From contig NZ_CP032543.1 in NCBI RefSeq assembly GCF_003610995.1, positions 310,001 through 374,000 on the forward strand: a stretch of DNA of 64,000 bases. Direction: 5' to 3'. Origin of the DNA: Streptomyces griseus subsp. griseus. GTDB lineage: Bacteria; Actinomycetota; Actinomycetes; Streptomycetales; Streptomycetaceae. This document shows positions 45,088-54,615 of the stretch, piece after piece. Below the pieces are notes generated by a model. The model was not told where the DNA came from. It was given only the letters and a program-made list of their open reading frames with translations, and ran no database searches. Each line of letters starts with the position of its first letter. Position 1 is the first letter of the stretch. Made by a program: the position numbers and the translations under genes.

Positions 45088-45924
45088 ATGCAGCAGTACG
45101 AGGTGGCCGCACGGGTCCGTCAGGTGATCGACGCGGCGGGAGTCAGCGCACGCGAGTTCGCCCGGCGGATCGTCATCGATCCGTCGAAGCTGTCGCGTTC
45201 CCTGAACGGCTCCCGTCGTTTCACCGCCGCCGAGCTGGCCCGGATCGCCGACATCGGCGGCGTGGACGCCAACTGGCTGCTGGGCTCGGCGACCGCACCC
45301 CCGCCCCCTCCCGCACCGGCGCCCGAAGGCGGCCGACCCCTCCAGATCGTGCGGGAGACCGTCCGGCTCATCGCCGAGCACGGGTTCCACGCCGTCCGGG
45401 TCGCGGACATCGCCACGGCCTGCCGCACCAGCACCGCCGCGATCCACTACCACTTCCCCGGCCGCGACGAGCTGCTCGAAGCGGCGGTGCGCTGGTGCAT
45501 GGACGAGGACACCCGTCGCCGGGCGGCGGCCACCGCCGGAACCGAGCACGCGGGTGACGAACTGCGCCTCCTGCTCGAACTCCAGACGCCCCGCACCGAG
45601 CAGCAGCGCCGCCAGTGGTGCGTCTGGCTGGACCTCTGGGCCGAGGCGGCCCGCTCCACCACCGTCGGGCGGCTCCACCGCGACTACTACCGCCAGTGGC
45701 GGACGACCGTGTCCGAGGTGATCCGGCGCGGCGTCGGCCAGGGCGTCTTCCGCCCCGTCGACCCGGAGGGCGCGGCCCTCACCCTCACCGCGCTGATCGA
45801 CGGACTGGCCTCCCAGGTCCTGGCCACCGCACCGGAGAGACCCGGCACGGGCACGGGCGCCCAGGCCATGCACGACGCCCTGATCGCCCATGTCGACACC
45901 TGCCTGACCGCACCGACCGCCTGA
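45088..45924 (+). CDS. XRE-TetR dual-HTH regulator of the carnitine operon
   Basis: 278-residue regulator with two DNA-binding modules. An XRE/Cro-type HTH lies at about 15-68 ([23 protein letters not shown]). After a proline-rich linker ([13 protein letters not shown]) comes a TetR HTH at about 88-135 ([36 protein letters not shown]) and a TetR_C-type ligand domain. It is the first gene before three carnitine-catabolic genes on the same strand and has a perfect palindrome in its promoter. It is therefore probably the repressor of the operon; an effector such as carnitine or a CoA ester is a guess. Confidence 0.88.
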   Translation: MQQYEVAARVRQVIDAAGVSAREFARRIVIDPSKLSRSLNGSRRFTAAELARIADIGGVDANWLLGSATAPPPPPAPAPEGGRPLQIVRETVRLIAEHGFHAVRVADIATACRTSTAAIHYHFPGRDELLEAAVRWCMDEDTRRRAAATAGTEHAGDELRLLLELQTPRTEQQRRQWCVWLDLWAEAARSTTVGRLHRDYYRQWRTTVSEVIRRGVGQGVFRPVDPEGAALTLTALIDGLASQVLATAPERPGTGTGAQAMHDALIAHVDTCLTAPTA

Positions 45925-46051
45925 CCGTACGCCGAGCGGCGGCGGACCGGCGCGGCGGCCGACCGGCGCGGAGGCCGTGCCCGCCGTACGTCAGCGCCGC
46001 ACCGTACCCGCCACGTACCCCCACTCCCCCACCCCGAGGAGACACCCCCGC

Positions 46052-46945
46052 ATGCCCGTGAACCAGGACGTCATCATCACCTGCGCCCTCACCGGAGCCG
46101 GTGACACCGTCGGCAGAAGCCCCCATGTGCCCGTGACACCCGAGCAGATCGCCGCGTCCGCCGTGGAGGCCGCCGGGGCCGGGGCGGCCGTGGTGCACAT
46201 CCACGTCCGCGACCCGGAGACCGGCGCCCCCTCCCGCGACCCCCGCCTCTACCGCGAGGTCGTGGAGCGGATCCGGGAGACGGGTACCGATGTCGTCATC
46301 AATCTGACCGCCGGGATGGGCGGGGACCTGGTCATCGACCCGGCGGCCCCGCTCAAGCAGCTGCCGGGCACCGATCTGGTCGGCGGTCTGGAGCGGCTGC
46401 CGCACGTGGAGGACCTGCTGCCCGACATCTGCACCCTGGACTGCGGTTCGCTGAACTTCGGCGACGGCAGCAACCTCTACGTCTCCACCCCCGACATGCT
46501 GCGCACCGGCGCCAAGCGCATCCAGGAGCTGGGGGTCCGGCCCGAGCTTGAGATCTTCGACACCGGACAGCTGTGGTTCGCCAAGCAGCTCCTCGCCGAA
46601 GGGCTGCTGGACGACCCCACGGTGTTCCAGCTCTGCATGGGCATCCCGTGGGGCGCGCCCGCCGACCCGGGGGTTCTTCAGTCGATGGTCAACATGCTGC
46701 CCGAGGGCGCCCGTTGGGCGAGTTTCGCGCTCGGCCGGATGCAGATGCCCTGGGTCGCGCAGTCGATCCTGCTCGGCGGGCACGTCCGGGTGGGTCTGGA
46801 GGACAACCTCTATCTGGGCAAGGGCGTCAAGGCCACCAACGGCCAGCTGGTGGAGCGCGCCGTGCAGATCACCGAGGCCCTGGGCTCCCGGGTCGCCTCC
46901 CCCGACGAGGCGCGGCAGCAGCTCGGCATCCGCCCGCGCACATGA
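46052..46945 (+). CDS. 3-dehydrocarnitine cleavage enzyme (BKACE family)
   Basis: 297-residue beta-keto acid cleavage enzyme. The zinc-binding [12 protein letters not shown] is near residue 48, with the later motifs [15 protein letters not shown] and [17 protein letters not shown]. In carnitine catabolism this enzyme uses acetyl-CoA to split 3-dehydrocarnitine into betainyl-CoA and acetoacetate. The following dehydrogenase and thioesterase genes support this role over other BKACE substrates. GAGGAGAC precedes the ATG by about eight bases. Its stop overlaps an alternative start of the next gene. Confidence 0.9.
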   Translation: MPVNQDVIITCALTGAGDTVGRSPHVPVTPEQIAASAVEAAGAGAAVVHIHVRDPETGAPSRDPRLYREVVERIRETGTDVVINLTAGMGGDLVIDPAAPLKQLPGTDLVGGLERLPHVEDLLPDICTLDCGSLNFGDGSNLYVSTPDMLRTGAKRIQELGVRPELEIFDTGQLWFAKQLLAEGLLDDPTVFQLCMGIPWGAPADPGVLQSMVNMLPEGARWASFALGRMQMPWVAQSILLGGHVRVGLEDNLYLGKGVKATNGQLVERAVQITEALGSRVASPDEARQQLGIRPRT

Positions 46946-46986
46946 CCGCCCGACTCCCCCTTTCCGACGCTCCAGGAGCCCCTCCC

Positions 46987-47979
46987 ATGCCCTCTCCCCC
47001 TGTTCTTCCCCCCGCCCCCCGCGCCCCGGAGGACGTACGCCGTGTCACGTGCGTCGGGGCCGGAGTGATCGGCGGCGGGTGGGCCGCCCACTTCCTCGCC
47101 CGCGGCTATGACGTCACGGCCTGGGACCCGGCCCCCGACGCCGAGGTCCGGCTGCGCCGGCTGGTCGCGGCGGCCTGGCCCGCGCTGGAACTGCTCGGGC
47201 TCGCCGAAGGCGCCTCGCAGGACCGGCTGACCGTGGCCGGGAGCCTCGAAGAGGCGGTGGCCGGGGCCGAGTTCGTCCAGGAGAGCGCACCGGAGAAGCT
47301 GGAGCTGAAGCGGGACCTGCTGGCCCGCCTGGACGCGGCCACGCCCGCCGGTACGGTGATCGCCTCCTCGACCTCCGGCTATCCGATGACCGACATGCAG
47401 CCGGCGACCGGCGGTTCGGCACGGCTCGTGGTCGGCCACCCCTTCAACCCGCCCTATCTGATCCCCCTGGTGGAGGTCGTCGGCGGCGAACTCACCGCGC
47501 CCGCGGCGGTCGAGTGGGCGTCGCGCTTCTACGAGGTGGCGGGCAAGTCCGTCATCACCATGGACCGCGAGGTTCCCGGGTTCATCGCCAACCGGCTCCA
47601 GGAGGCCCTGTGGCGCGAGGCCCTGCACATGGTGGCCAACGGTGAGGCGACCGTACGGGAGATAGACGCGTCGATCACCGAGGGGCCGGGGCTGCGCTGG
47701 GCGGTGATGGGACCGATGCTGACGTTCGCGCTGGCGGGCGGCGAGGGCGGCATGGCGCACATGCTGGACCACTTCGGCCCGTCCCTGAAGTCGCCCTGGA
47801 CCCGGCTGGAAGCACCCGAACTGGACCGCGCGCTGTACGAGGCCGTGGTGGCGGGCTGCGACGAGGCGGCGGAGGGCCGGACCATCGCGGATCTGGTCGC
47901 CGAGCGCGACCGGGGCGTCATCGAGGTGCTGCGGGCGACCGGCCGGCTGCCGGGTGCTGCCGGGGAGGCCACCCGATGA
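46987..47979 (+). CDS. L-carnitine 3-dehydrogenase
   Basis: 330-residue 3-hydroxyacyl-CoA-dehydrogenase-fold enzyme, predicted to oxidise L-carnitine to 3-dehydrocarnitine with NAD. The NAD motif is GAGVIGGGWAAHFLARGYDV. Next come the hydroxyacyl-dehydrogenase signatures VGHPFNPPYLIPLVEVVGG, VPGFIANRLQEALWREALH and GPGLRWAVMGPMLTF, typical of carnitine dehydrogenases. The ATG at 46987 has AGGAG eight bases upstream. The earlier in-frame ATG at 46942 overlaps the previous stop as ATGA but has no ribosome site. Confidence 0.88.
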   Translation: MPSPPVLPPAPRAPEDVRRVTCVGAGVIGGGWAAHFLARGYDVTAWDPAPDAEVRLRRLVAAAWPALELLGLAEGASQDRLTVAGSLEEAVAGAEFVQESAPEKLELKRDLLARLDAATPAGTVIASSTSGYPMTDMQPATGGSARLVVGHPFNPPYLIPLVEVVGGELTAPAAVEWASRFYEVAGKSVITMDREVPGFIANRLQEALWREALHMVANGEATVREIDASITEGPGLRWAVMGPMLTFALAGGEGGMAHMLDHFGPSLKSPWTRLEAPELDRALYEAVVAGCDEAAEGRTIADLVAERDRGVIEVLRATGRLPGAAGEATR

Positions 47980-48491
47980 GCGAGAACACCAACGCCTCGG
48001 ACGACACCGGCCTCCCCCTCTTCCGCAGGACCGTACGGCCCGAGTGGATCGACTACAACGGCCATATGAGCGAGGCGTTCTACGTCCTGGTCTTCGGGTA
48101 CGCCACCGACTCGATGATGATCGAGACCGGTCTGCACGCCGGCTACCGCGAATCCACCGGCTGCTCGCTCTACACCGTCGAGTCCCACCTCCGCTACCTC
48201 CGCGACGTGGCCGTCGGCGCCCCTCTCGTCGTCCGTACCCGGCTGTTGGGCGCGGACGCGAAGAAGCTGCGCTTCGCCCACGAGATGTACGTGGTCGGCG
48301 CGGCCGACGACGTACCGGATCCGGCGGCCGAGCCGATCGCGACCAGCGAGCTGTTGGCCCTGCACGTGGACCAGCGGGCGGGCCGTACGACGCCGTTCCC
48401 GGACGCGGTACGGCAGCGGCTGGACGAGCTGGCGGAAGAGGCGCCTGCCTGGGCGGGGCGGGCCATCGTGGAGGTTCCCGCGCCCCGCTGA
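47976..48491 (+). CDS. Betainyl-CoA thioesterase (hot-dog fold)
   Basis: 171-residue thioesterase with the 4-hydroxybenzoyl-CoA-thioesterase-like motif WIDYNGHMSEAFYVLVFG. It is predicted to hydrolyse betainyl-CoA to glycine betaine and CoA, the last step encoded here. ATGA overlap with the dehydrogenase gene shows tight coupling. A stem-loop at 48525-48552 ends the operon. The reaction is assigned from operon context as much as from sequence. Confidence 0.85.
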   Translation: MSENTNASDDTGLPLFRRTVRPEWIDYNGHMSEAFYVLVFGYATDSMMIETGLHAGYRESTGCSLYTVESHLRYLRDVAVGAPLVVRTRLLGADAKKLRFAHEMYVVGAADDVPDPAAEPIATSELLALHVDQRAGRTTPFPDAVRQRLDELAEEAPAWAGRAIVEVPAPR

Positions 48492-48524
48492 ACCTCCACG
48501 ACCCACGAGACGTAGGCGACACGA

Positions 48525-48552
48525 AGGCCGGTCCGGAGCCCCGGGCCGGCCT
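48525..48552 (+). terminator. Terminator of the carnitine operon
   Basis: AGGCCGGTCC at 48525 pairs with GGGCCGGCCT ending at 48552 (10 bp including one G-U), 34 bp after the thioesterase stop. Confidence 0.6.
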
Positions 48553-48713
48553 GTGCGTTGCCGCCGTGTTGCAGGTTCGTGGCCATGGGGGCGACACGCT
48601 TCCGGGCCGGTCCGGCACGTCCTACGGTCCGTAATCAGCCCGTCGCCACCCCGGGCTTCCGCCGACCGGCGGACGTACGCCGTACGGCGACCGAACCACG
48701 TGCGAGGAACCAT

Positions 48714-50075
48714 ATGAGCCAGCCCCTCGACTCCGTCACCGCAGGCCAGACCCCCGAGGACGCGGCCCGCCGGGAACCCGGCGCGGCCTGGTCGTTCGAG
48801 ACCAAGCAGATCCACTCCGGGGCGGCCCCGGACCCGACGACGGGTGCCCGCGCGGTGCCGATCTACCAGACGTCGTCGTTCGTCTTCCGCGACACCCAGC
48901 ACGCCGCCGACGTGTTCTCGCTCGCCGAGCCCGGCAACATCTACACCCGTATCCACAACCCCACGCAGGACGTCCTGGAACAGCGCATCGCCGCGCTGGA
49001 GGGCGGGATCGCCGCCGTGGCGCTCGCCTCCGGGCAGGCGGCCGAGACCCTCGCGCTGCTGACGCTGGCCGGTTCGGGCGACCACATCGTCTCCTCGCCC
49101 TCGCTCTACGGAGGCACCTACAACCTCTTCCGCCACACGCTGCCCCGGTTCGGCATCGAGGTGACGTTCGTCGAGGACCCCACGGACCCGGCGGCCTGGC
49201 AGGCGGCCGTCCGGCCCGACACGAAGGCGTTCTTCGCCGAGACGCTCGGCAACCCGCGCGGCGACGTGCTGGACATCCGGGCGGTCGCCGACACCGCGCA
49301 CGCCGCCGGGGTCCCGCTGATCGTGGACAACACCGTGCCGACGCCCTTCCTGCTGCGGCCCATCGAGCACGGCGCGGACATCGTCATCCACTCCGCGACC
49401 AAGTTCCTCGGCGGCCACGGCACCACCATCGGCGGGGTCGTCGTGGACGGCGGCACCTTCGACTTCGGCGCGCACGCCGAGCGCTTCCCCGACTTCCACG
49501 AGCCCGACCCGAGCTACCACGGGCTGCGCTACTGGCCGGACCTGGGCCCGAGCGCCTTCGCCGTCAAGCTCCGCGTCCAGCTGCTGCGCGACCTGGGCCC
49601 GGCGCTCTCGCCGCACTCGGCGTTCCTGCTGCTCCAGGGCGTGGAGACGCTGAGCCTGCGGCTGGAGCGGCACACCTCCAACGCGCTGGAGCTGGCCCGC
49701 TGGCTGGAGCAGCGGGACGAGGTGGAGACCGTGCACTACGCGGGTCTGCCGTCCAGCCGCTGGTACGCGGCGGCGCAGCGCTATCTGCCCCGGGGCGCGG
49801 GAGCGGTGCTGGCCTTCGAGCTGAAGGGCGGGGCCGAGGCGGGCAAGCAGTTCGTGGACGCGGTGGAGCTGTTCAGCCATCTCGCCAACATCGGTGACGT
49901 ACGGAGCCTGATCATCCACCCGGCCTCCACCACGCACAGCCAGCTGACCGGGGAACAGCTCGTCGCCACCGGTGCCACGCCGGGCCTGGTGCGGCTCTCG
50001 GTCGGCCTGGAGAACGTGGACGACCTCAAGGCCGACCTGGAGGCAGGGTTCCGGGCCGCGAAGGCGGCGTCCTGA
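48714..50075 (+). CDS. metY: O-acetylhomoserine aminocarboxypropyltransferase (sulfhydrylase)
   Basis: 453-residue PLP enzyme of the Cys/Met metabolism family that makes homocysteine from O-acetylhomoserine and sulfide. Typical segments are [34 protein letters not shown], the PLP-lysine site [16 protein letters not shown] and [10 protein letters not shown]. Length fits MetY rather than the shorter cystathionine enzymes. GAGGAACC precedes the ATG. metX follows in the same direction, completing homoserine-to-homocysteine conversion. No S-adenosylmethionine riboswitch is recognisable in the 222-bp leader. Confidence 0.94.
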   Translation: MSQPLDSVTAGQTPEDAARREPGAAWSFETKQIHSGAAPDPTTGARAVPIYQTSSFVFRDTQHAADVFSLAEPGNIYTRIHNPTQDVLEQRIAALEGGIAAVALASGQAAETLALLTLAGSGDHIVSSPSLYGGTYNLFRHTLPRFGIEVTFVEDPTDPAAWQAAVRPDTKAFFAETLGNPRGDVLDIRAVADTAHAAGVPLIVDNTVPTPFLLRPIEHGADIVIHSATKFLGGHGTTIGGVVVDGGTFDFGAHAERFPDFHEPDPSYHGLRYWPDLGPSAFAVKLRVQLLRDLGPALSPHSAFLLLQGVETLSLRLERHTSNALELARWLEQRDEVETVHYAGLPSSRWYAAAQRYLPRGAGAVLAFELKGGAEAGKQFVDAVELFSHLANIGDVRSLIIHPASTTHSQLTGEQLVATGATPGLVRLSVGLENVDDLKADLEAGFRAAKAAS

Positions 50076-50161
50076 ACCGTGGCGCCGCGCCCTCCGCACT
50101 CCCCCTTCCGCCGGCCTCCGGTGGCCGGCGGGAGGGGGACCCGCCCGGTCGTCGCCGCTGG

Positions 50162-51271
50162 GTGACGGTCGAGGACCCGCTGCCCCTGGAGTCCGGCGTC
50201 CGGCTGTCGGGGGTCCGCCTGGCGTACCAGACCTGGGGGCAGCGGGCGGCGGACTCCTCCAACGCGGTGCTGGTCCTGCACGCGCTGACGGGCGACAGCC
50301 ATGTGGCGGGCCCGGCGGGTCCCGGCCACCCCACCCCCGGCTGGTGGGACGCGCTGGTCGGGCCGGGCCGGGCGCTGGACACCGACCGGTGGTTCGTCGT
50401 CGCCCCGAACGTGCTGGGCGGCTGCCAGGGCAGTACGGGCCCCTCTTCCCCGGGGCCCGGCGGCACGCCCTGGGGGTCCCGGTTCCCGTATCTGACGGTA
50501 CGGGACCAGGTGGCGGCCGAGGCAGCGCTGGCGGACGCCCTGGGCATCGGCCGGTGGGCGGCCGTGATCGGCGGGTCCATGGGCGGGATGCGGGCCCTGG
50601 AGTGGGCGGTGGGCAGGCCGGAGCGCACGGGTTCGCTGCTGGTGCTCGCCGCCCCGGCCGCCGCCTCCGCCGAGCAGATCGCCTGGGGCTCGGTCCAGAT
50701 CGGCGCCATCCGCTCCGACCCGGGGTGGCGGGGCGGCGACTACCACGGCGCGCCGCCCGGCGGAGGTCCGCACCGGGGCCTGGGCCAGGCGCGCCGCATC
50801 GCTCACATCACGTACCGCAGCGAGCCCGAGCTCGGCTCCCGGTTCGGCGGCGCGCCGCAGCCGGGCGAGGAGCCGGGGCGTGGCGGGCGCTACCAGGTGG
50901 AGTCCTATCTCGACCACCACGCGGCGAAGTTGGTGCACCGCTTCGACGCGGGCTGCTATGTGGCGCTCACCGAGGCGATGAACGGGCATGACGTCGGCCG
51001 GGGCCGGGGCGGGGCCGAACGGGCGCTGCGCCGGGCGGAGATGCCCGCGCTGGTCGTGGGCGTCGACTCGGACCGGCTCTACCCGCCCTCCCAGCAGGCG
51101 GAGCTGGCGGCGCTGCTACCGGGGGCGGACGCCCTGCGGATCGTCACCTCACCCTACGGACACGACGGTTTCCTCATCGAGACCGGCCAGGTGGGTTCCT
51201 TCGTGCGGGAGTTGCTCCCGCCGTCACCCGCCGCCCTCCCCTCCCCCGCCCTCAGCAAGGAGCTTCCATGA
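50162..51271 (+). CDS. metX: Homoserine O-acetyltransferase
   Basis: 369-residue alpha/beta-hydrolase-fold acyltransferase that supplies the substrate of MetY. Key segments are YQTWG, VLHALTGDSH, NVLGGCQGSTGP, the nucleophile elbow GGSMGGMRALEW, the aspartate in VVGVDSDRLYPP and the histidine in YGHDGFLIE. The GTG start is the earliest usable one in frame. The region after RSDPGWRGGDYHG carries several extra Gly/Pro-rich residues. Its stop overlaps the next ATG as ATGA. Confidence 0.92.
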   Translation: MTVEDPLPLESGVRLSGVRLAYQTWGQRAADSSNAVLVLHALTGDSHVAGPAGPGHPTPGWWDALVGPGRALDTDRWFVVAPNVLGGCQGSTGPSSPGPGGTPWGSRFPYLTVRDQVAAEAALADALGIGRWAAVIGGSMGGMRALEWAVGRPERTGSLLVLAAPAAASAEQIAWGSVQIGAIRSDPGWRGGDYHGAPPGGGPHRGLGQARRIAHITYRSEPELGSRFGGAPQPGEEPGRGGRYQVESYLDHHAAKLVHRFDAGCYVALTEAMNGHDVGRGRGGAERALRRAEMPALVVGVDSDRLYPPSQQAELAALLPGADALRIVTSPYGHDGFLIETGQVGSFVRELLPPSPAALPSPALSKELP

Positions 51272-52526
51272 GCCCGCTCCCCCCACCGCCCGAGGACGTC
51301 TACGACCGGATACGGCTGCGTCAGTGGTCCGCCGGGGCGGCGCGCTCGGCCGGGATCGACCGCCGCGATCTGCTGAAACTCGCCGCGGCCGCCTCGGTGG
51401 CCGTACCGCTGGCCTCGGCCGCCGCCCCGCGCGGGCGGCCGACGGACTGCCCGGTGTGGTCAAGCCGCTGCCCCCGGAGCTGTTCACACCGCGCGGCACC
51501 AACGCGGAGACGAACTTCGCCGCGTTCAGGGGCACCGGGCTGCTCACCCCCGCCGACCGGTTCTTCGTCCGCAACCACACCGCCACCCCGCACATCGACC
51601 GGGACGCCTGGAAGCTCACGATCTGGGGTGACGGCCTCAAGGGCGGTCCGGTGGAGCTGAGTTACGCGGATCTCCTGAGGCTGCCCTCGGTGAGCCGCAC
51701 CGGGTTCGTGGAGTGCGCGGGCAACGGGCGCAGCTTCTTCGCCTCGCAACAGGGGCAGACGGTCAGCGGCACCGCGTGGACGCTCGGGGCGATCGGCACG
51801 GCCCGCTGGCACGGGGTGCGGCTGGGCGATGTGCTGCGCCGGGCCGGGATCGGGCGCCATGCGGTGGACGTACTGCCGCGCGGGCTGGACGCCGAGGTCG
51901 TCTCGGACGGAGTGAACCTGGGACGGGTGCGCCGGCCGCTGCCGGTGGCGAAGGCGCTGGACGACGTGCTGCTCGCATACGGGATGAACGGCGGGCCGCT
52001 GCCGCCGGACCACGGGTATCCGGTCCGGGTGATCGCGCCCTCGTGGGTGGGCATCGCCAACATCAAGTGGGTCGGGGACATCGAGGTGAGCGCCGAGCCG
52101 CTGCTCACCCCGTGGAACACCGGCCTCTACCGGCTGTTCGGCCCGGGGCACCCGCCGGAGGGCAGCGCCCCGCTGACCCGGCAGACCCTGAAGAGCGCCT
52201 TCGAGCTGGTGCCGGGCGCCTCGTTCCCCGCCCACCGCCGTACGGTGCTGACCGGCCGTTCCTGGTCGGGCGGGGCGCCGGTGAGGTCGGTGGAGGTCAG
52301 CACCGACGGCGGGCACCGCTGGCGGTGGGCCCGGCTGCACGACGTGCCCCGGGGCGGGAGCTGGGTGCGGTGGTCGGTGGACTGGGTGCCGACGGTCAAG
52401 GGCGCGACGGAGCTGCTGGCCCGGGCCACCGACCGGTCGGGGCGTACCCAGCCGAAGGCGACGGCGTACAACACGCAGGGGTATCTCTTCGACGCGGTGG
52501 TCCGGCACCCGGTAACGGTCAGCTGA
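51268..52526 (+). pseudogene. Sulfite oxidase-family molybdoenzyme with Tat signal, frameshifted
   Basis: The N-terminus MSPLPPPPEDVYDRIRLRQW leads to a twin-arginine signal (DRRDLLKLAAAASVAVPLASAAA), then the frame is lost at about 51425-51435. The rest lies one frame back: LFTPRGTNAETNFAAFRGTGLLTPADRFFVRNH, RTGFVECAGNGRSFF with the probable Mo-ligand cysteine, KWVGDIEVS, and a dimerisation domain with VRSVEVSTDGGHRWRWA. One extra C in the CCCC run restores a protein of about 419 residues. It would be an exported molybdopterin-dependent sulfite-oxidase-like enzyme. Coupling to metX by ATGA hints at sulfur metabolism. Confidence 0.82.
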
Positions 52527-53256
52527 GGCGCGCTCCGGCCCGTACGGCGGTGTGCACCGCGCGGGCGATCCGCCCGCCCCAGGGGGAGCGGGGTCCGGCG
52601 AAGGGTTCGCCGCCGTCGGGCCCCGGTTCGGGGGCGGCGACGCACACGGCGTCCGTGGGGGTGCCGGAGCAGTCGAGTCCGGCGTCCAGGAGGGCCTGCA
52701 CCTTGGCCTCGGTGGCGGTGGCGACGGCGTTGACCAGGGCGGCGTCGGAGAGTGCGGCGGGGAGCGTGACGACGATGTTGACCGTGCCCGGCCGGTGCGG
52801 GGTGCGGGCGGCGCCCTCGGGGGCCGCCGCCCAGCCCCGTACGCCGAGGCCCGTGGTGACGGTCGCGGTGACGCCGCCGTCGTGGCCGGTCGTGTACGCG
52901 CTGACGTCGGCGGCGGTCATCAGCCCGGCGCCCGGACCGGTGAGCCCCTCGGCGGCGGCGATCTCGGCGAGGTGGCGGTCCGGGTCGAGGCGCGGGTAAC
53001 CGCCGGGGACCTGGGCGTTGAGGATCCAGGCGCGGGGGCCGATGCCGCCGCCGAGGACCGCGCTGCTGCACACCCGCACGCCGGGTCCCAGCCGCCAGAG
53101 GAGGTGGTGGAGGTGGTGGCCGTCCTCGTGCCGGTCGCGGAGTTCGCCGCGCTGGGCGGGCAGGTGGACGCGTACGGGACGGATGGCGCACCCCTGGTGG
53201 CTCGGCGGGACCGGCGGTGGCCCGTCCTCCCGGGGCTGCCGTGCTCCGCCGATCAT
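52519..53256 (-). CDS. cbiZ: Adenosylcobinamide amidohydrolase
   Basis: 245-residue CbiZ-type enzyme, which cleaves the aminopropanol side chain of imported (pseudo)cobinamides to give adenosylcobyric acid for cobalamin remodelling. Typical segments are SSAVLGGGIGPRAWILNAQVP, LTGPGAGLMTAADVSAYT, VRGWAAAPEG, GTVNIVVTLPAALSDAALVNAVATATEAK and SGTPTDAVCVAAPEPG. The first 40 or so residues after the chosen ATG are poorly family-like, so the start is uncertain. The B12 importer with its riboswitch lies 1.4 kb away on the same strand, supporting a corrinoid-salvage role. Confidence 0.85.
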   Translation of the reverse strand: MIGGARQPREDGPPPVPPSHQGCAIRPVRVHLPAQRGELRDRHEDGHHLHHLLWRLGPGVRVCSSAVLGGGIGPRAWILNAQVPGGYPRLDPDRHLAEIAAAEGLTGPGAGLMTAADVSAYTTGHDGGVTATVTTGLGVRGWAAAPEGAARTPHRPGTVNIVVTLPAALSDAALVNAVATATEAKVQALLDAGLDCSGTPTDAVCVAAPEPGPDGGEPFAGPRSPWGGRIARAVHTAVRAGARLS

Positions 53257-53475
53257 ATGCCGCCCCGGCTCCCGCTCACCCGATCGGCCTAATCGATGCG
53301 GGGGCCACCGAGGGCGCTCGTACGGGGCCAGCAGGGAGCGCGGGGCCTCCGGGGCCCCTTCCACCGGGTGACCGGGCGGTTGCAGCGTCCGACCGGGTGG
53401 GGCGCGATGGAAGCCGGACGTGCCTACATCTGGTGGAGCCACCCACAGGGCGCGCCCAGCGAGGAGGGTTCGGTT

Positions 53476-54501
53476 ATGGGAGCCGCTGACGGTTTCACGG
53501 ATTCCGGAGAGCTCGACGGTCTGACCGTGTACGACAACGAGGGCGAGAAGGTCGGCAGCGTGGGCCGGGTGTACGTCGACGACGACACCGGCAAGCCCGA
53601 CTGGGTGACGGTCAAGACCGGCATGTTCGGCATGAAGGAGAGCTTCGTACCGCTCGCCGGAGCCCGTCGGGTGGGCTCCGACCTGCATGTCTCGCACTCC
53701 AAGGACACGGTCAAGGACGCGCCTCGCGTGGACGCGGACGCCCATCTGTCCGTCGCCGAGGAGGAGGAGCTCTACCGGCACTACGGCCTGACCAGGAAGT
53801 CCGGCAACCTCGGTGACACCGGCAAGGGCACCGGCACGGGCGGCGACGCCCGGACGGTCGCCGGAACCGGCGCCATGGGCGCGGCCGGAGCGGGTGCGGC
53901 GGGTGCGGCCCGGGGCAAGGACATGCAGCCGAACGCCCAGGCCGCCGACAGGACCACCACCGGCGCCGGAGCCGCGGGCACGACCGGAGCGGCCGGTATG
54001 GCCGGCACCGGCAAGCACCGCGACACGGACGCCTCTGCCACGTCCCGCCCCCTGGCGGGCGCGGGGACCCGGGCGGCCGACATGAGCGGCACGGAGGAGA
54101 TGATCCGCTCCGAGGAGCAGCTGCACGTCGGTACGGAGGAGTACGAGAGCGGCCGGGCGAGGCTGCACAAGTACGTGGTGACCGAGGAGGTCACCCGGTC
54201 CGTGCCCGTCTCCCACGAGGAGGTGCGGGTGGTCCGCGAGCCGCTGCGGCCCGGTGAGAAGGTGACCGGGACGACGGACCTCGGCGAACAGGACGTGGAG
54301 GTCACGCTGCACGCGGAGCGCGCCACGGTCCGCAAGGAGGCCGTCCCGGTGGAGCGGGTCCGCCTGGAGACCGAACGGGTCACCGAGCAGAAGGAAGTCT
54401 CCGCCGAGATCCGCAAGGAGAAGATCGACTACGGCGACGGCAAGGACATGGACACCGGCAAGGACACCGGTGGCGAGTTCGGCCGGGGACGCCGCCGCTG
54501 A
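53476..54501 (+). CDS. PRC-barrel / DUF2382 stress protein
   Basis: 341-residue acidic protein. An N-terminal PRC-barrel domain (about 12-90: LDGLTVYDNEGEKVGSVGRVYVDDDTGKPDWVTVKTGMFGMKESFVPL) is followed by a long low-complexity Gly/Ala/Thr linker of about 110 residues. The C-terminal DUF2382 domain (about 215-320) has repeated VxEEVxxSVPVxHEEVRVxREP-like strands. Such proteins are common and stress-linked in actinobacteria, but the function is unknown. GGAGGG lies eight bases before the ATG. Confidence 0.85.
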   Translation: MGAADGFTDSGELDGLTVYDNEGEKVGSVGRVYVDDDTGKPDWVTVKTGMFGMKESFVPLAGARRVGSDLHVSHSKDTVKDAPRVDADAHLSVAEEEELYRHYGLTRKSGNLGDTGKGTGTGGDARTVAGTGAMGAAGAGAAGAARGKDMQPNAQAADRTTTGAGAAGTTGAAGMAGTGKHRDTDASATSRPLAGAGTRAADMSGTEEMIRSEEQLHVGTEEYESGRARLHKYVVTEEVTRSVPVSHEEVRVVREPLRPGEKVTGTTDLGEQDVEVTLHAERATVRKEAVPVERVRLETERVTEQKEVSAEIRKEKIDYGDGKDMDTGKDTGGEFGRGRRR

Positions 54502-54547
54502 CGGCGCACCCCCTCCGGCGGCCGGAAGGCCGCTCCCATGTCCTCGG

Positions 54548-54585
54548 CCTCCGGGCGGGCCCGTGCCAACGGGTCCGCCCGGAGG
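54548..54585. terminator. Bidirectional terminator between the PRC-barrel gene and btuD
   Basis: A 17-bp stem with a single G-U-compatible mismatch and a GCCA loop lies between two convergent genes; the arms begin CCTCCGGGCGGGCCCGT. Confidence 0.7.
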
Positions 54586-54615
54586 GCTGTCCGGGGAAGC
54601 GCGGTGGGCCGACGG

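Noticed and set aside
48492..48713. Possible S-adenosylmethionine riboswitch ahead of metY
   Set aside because: I could find no ordered set of conserved aptamer blocks; the only clear structure is the terminator of the preceding operon.
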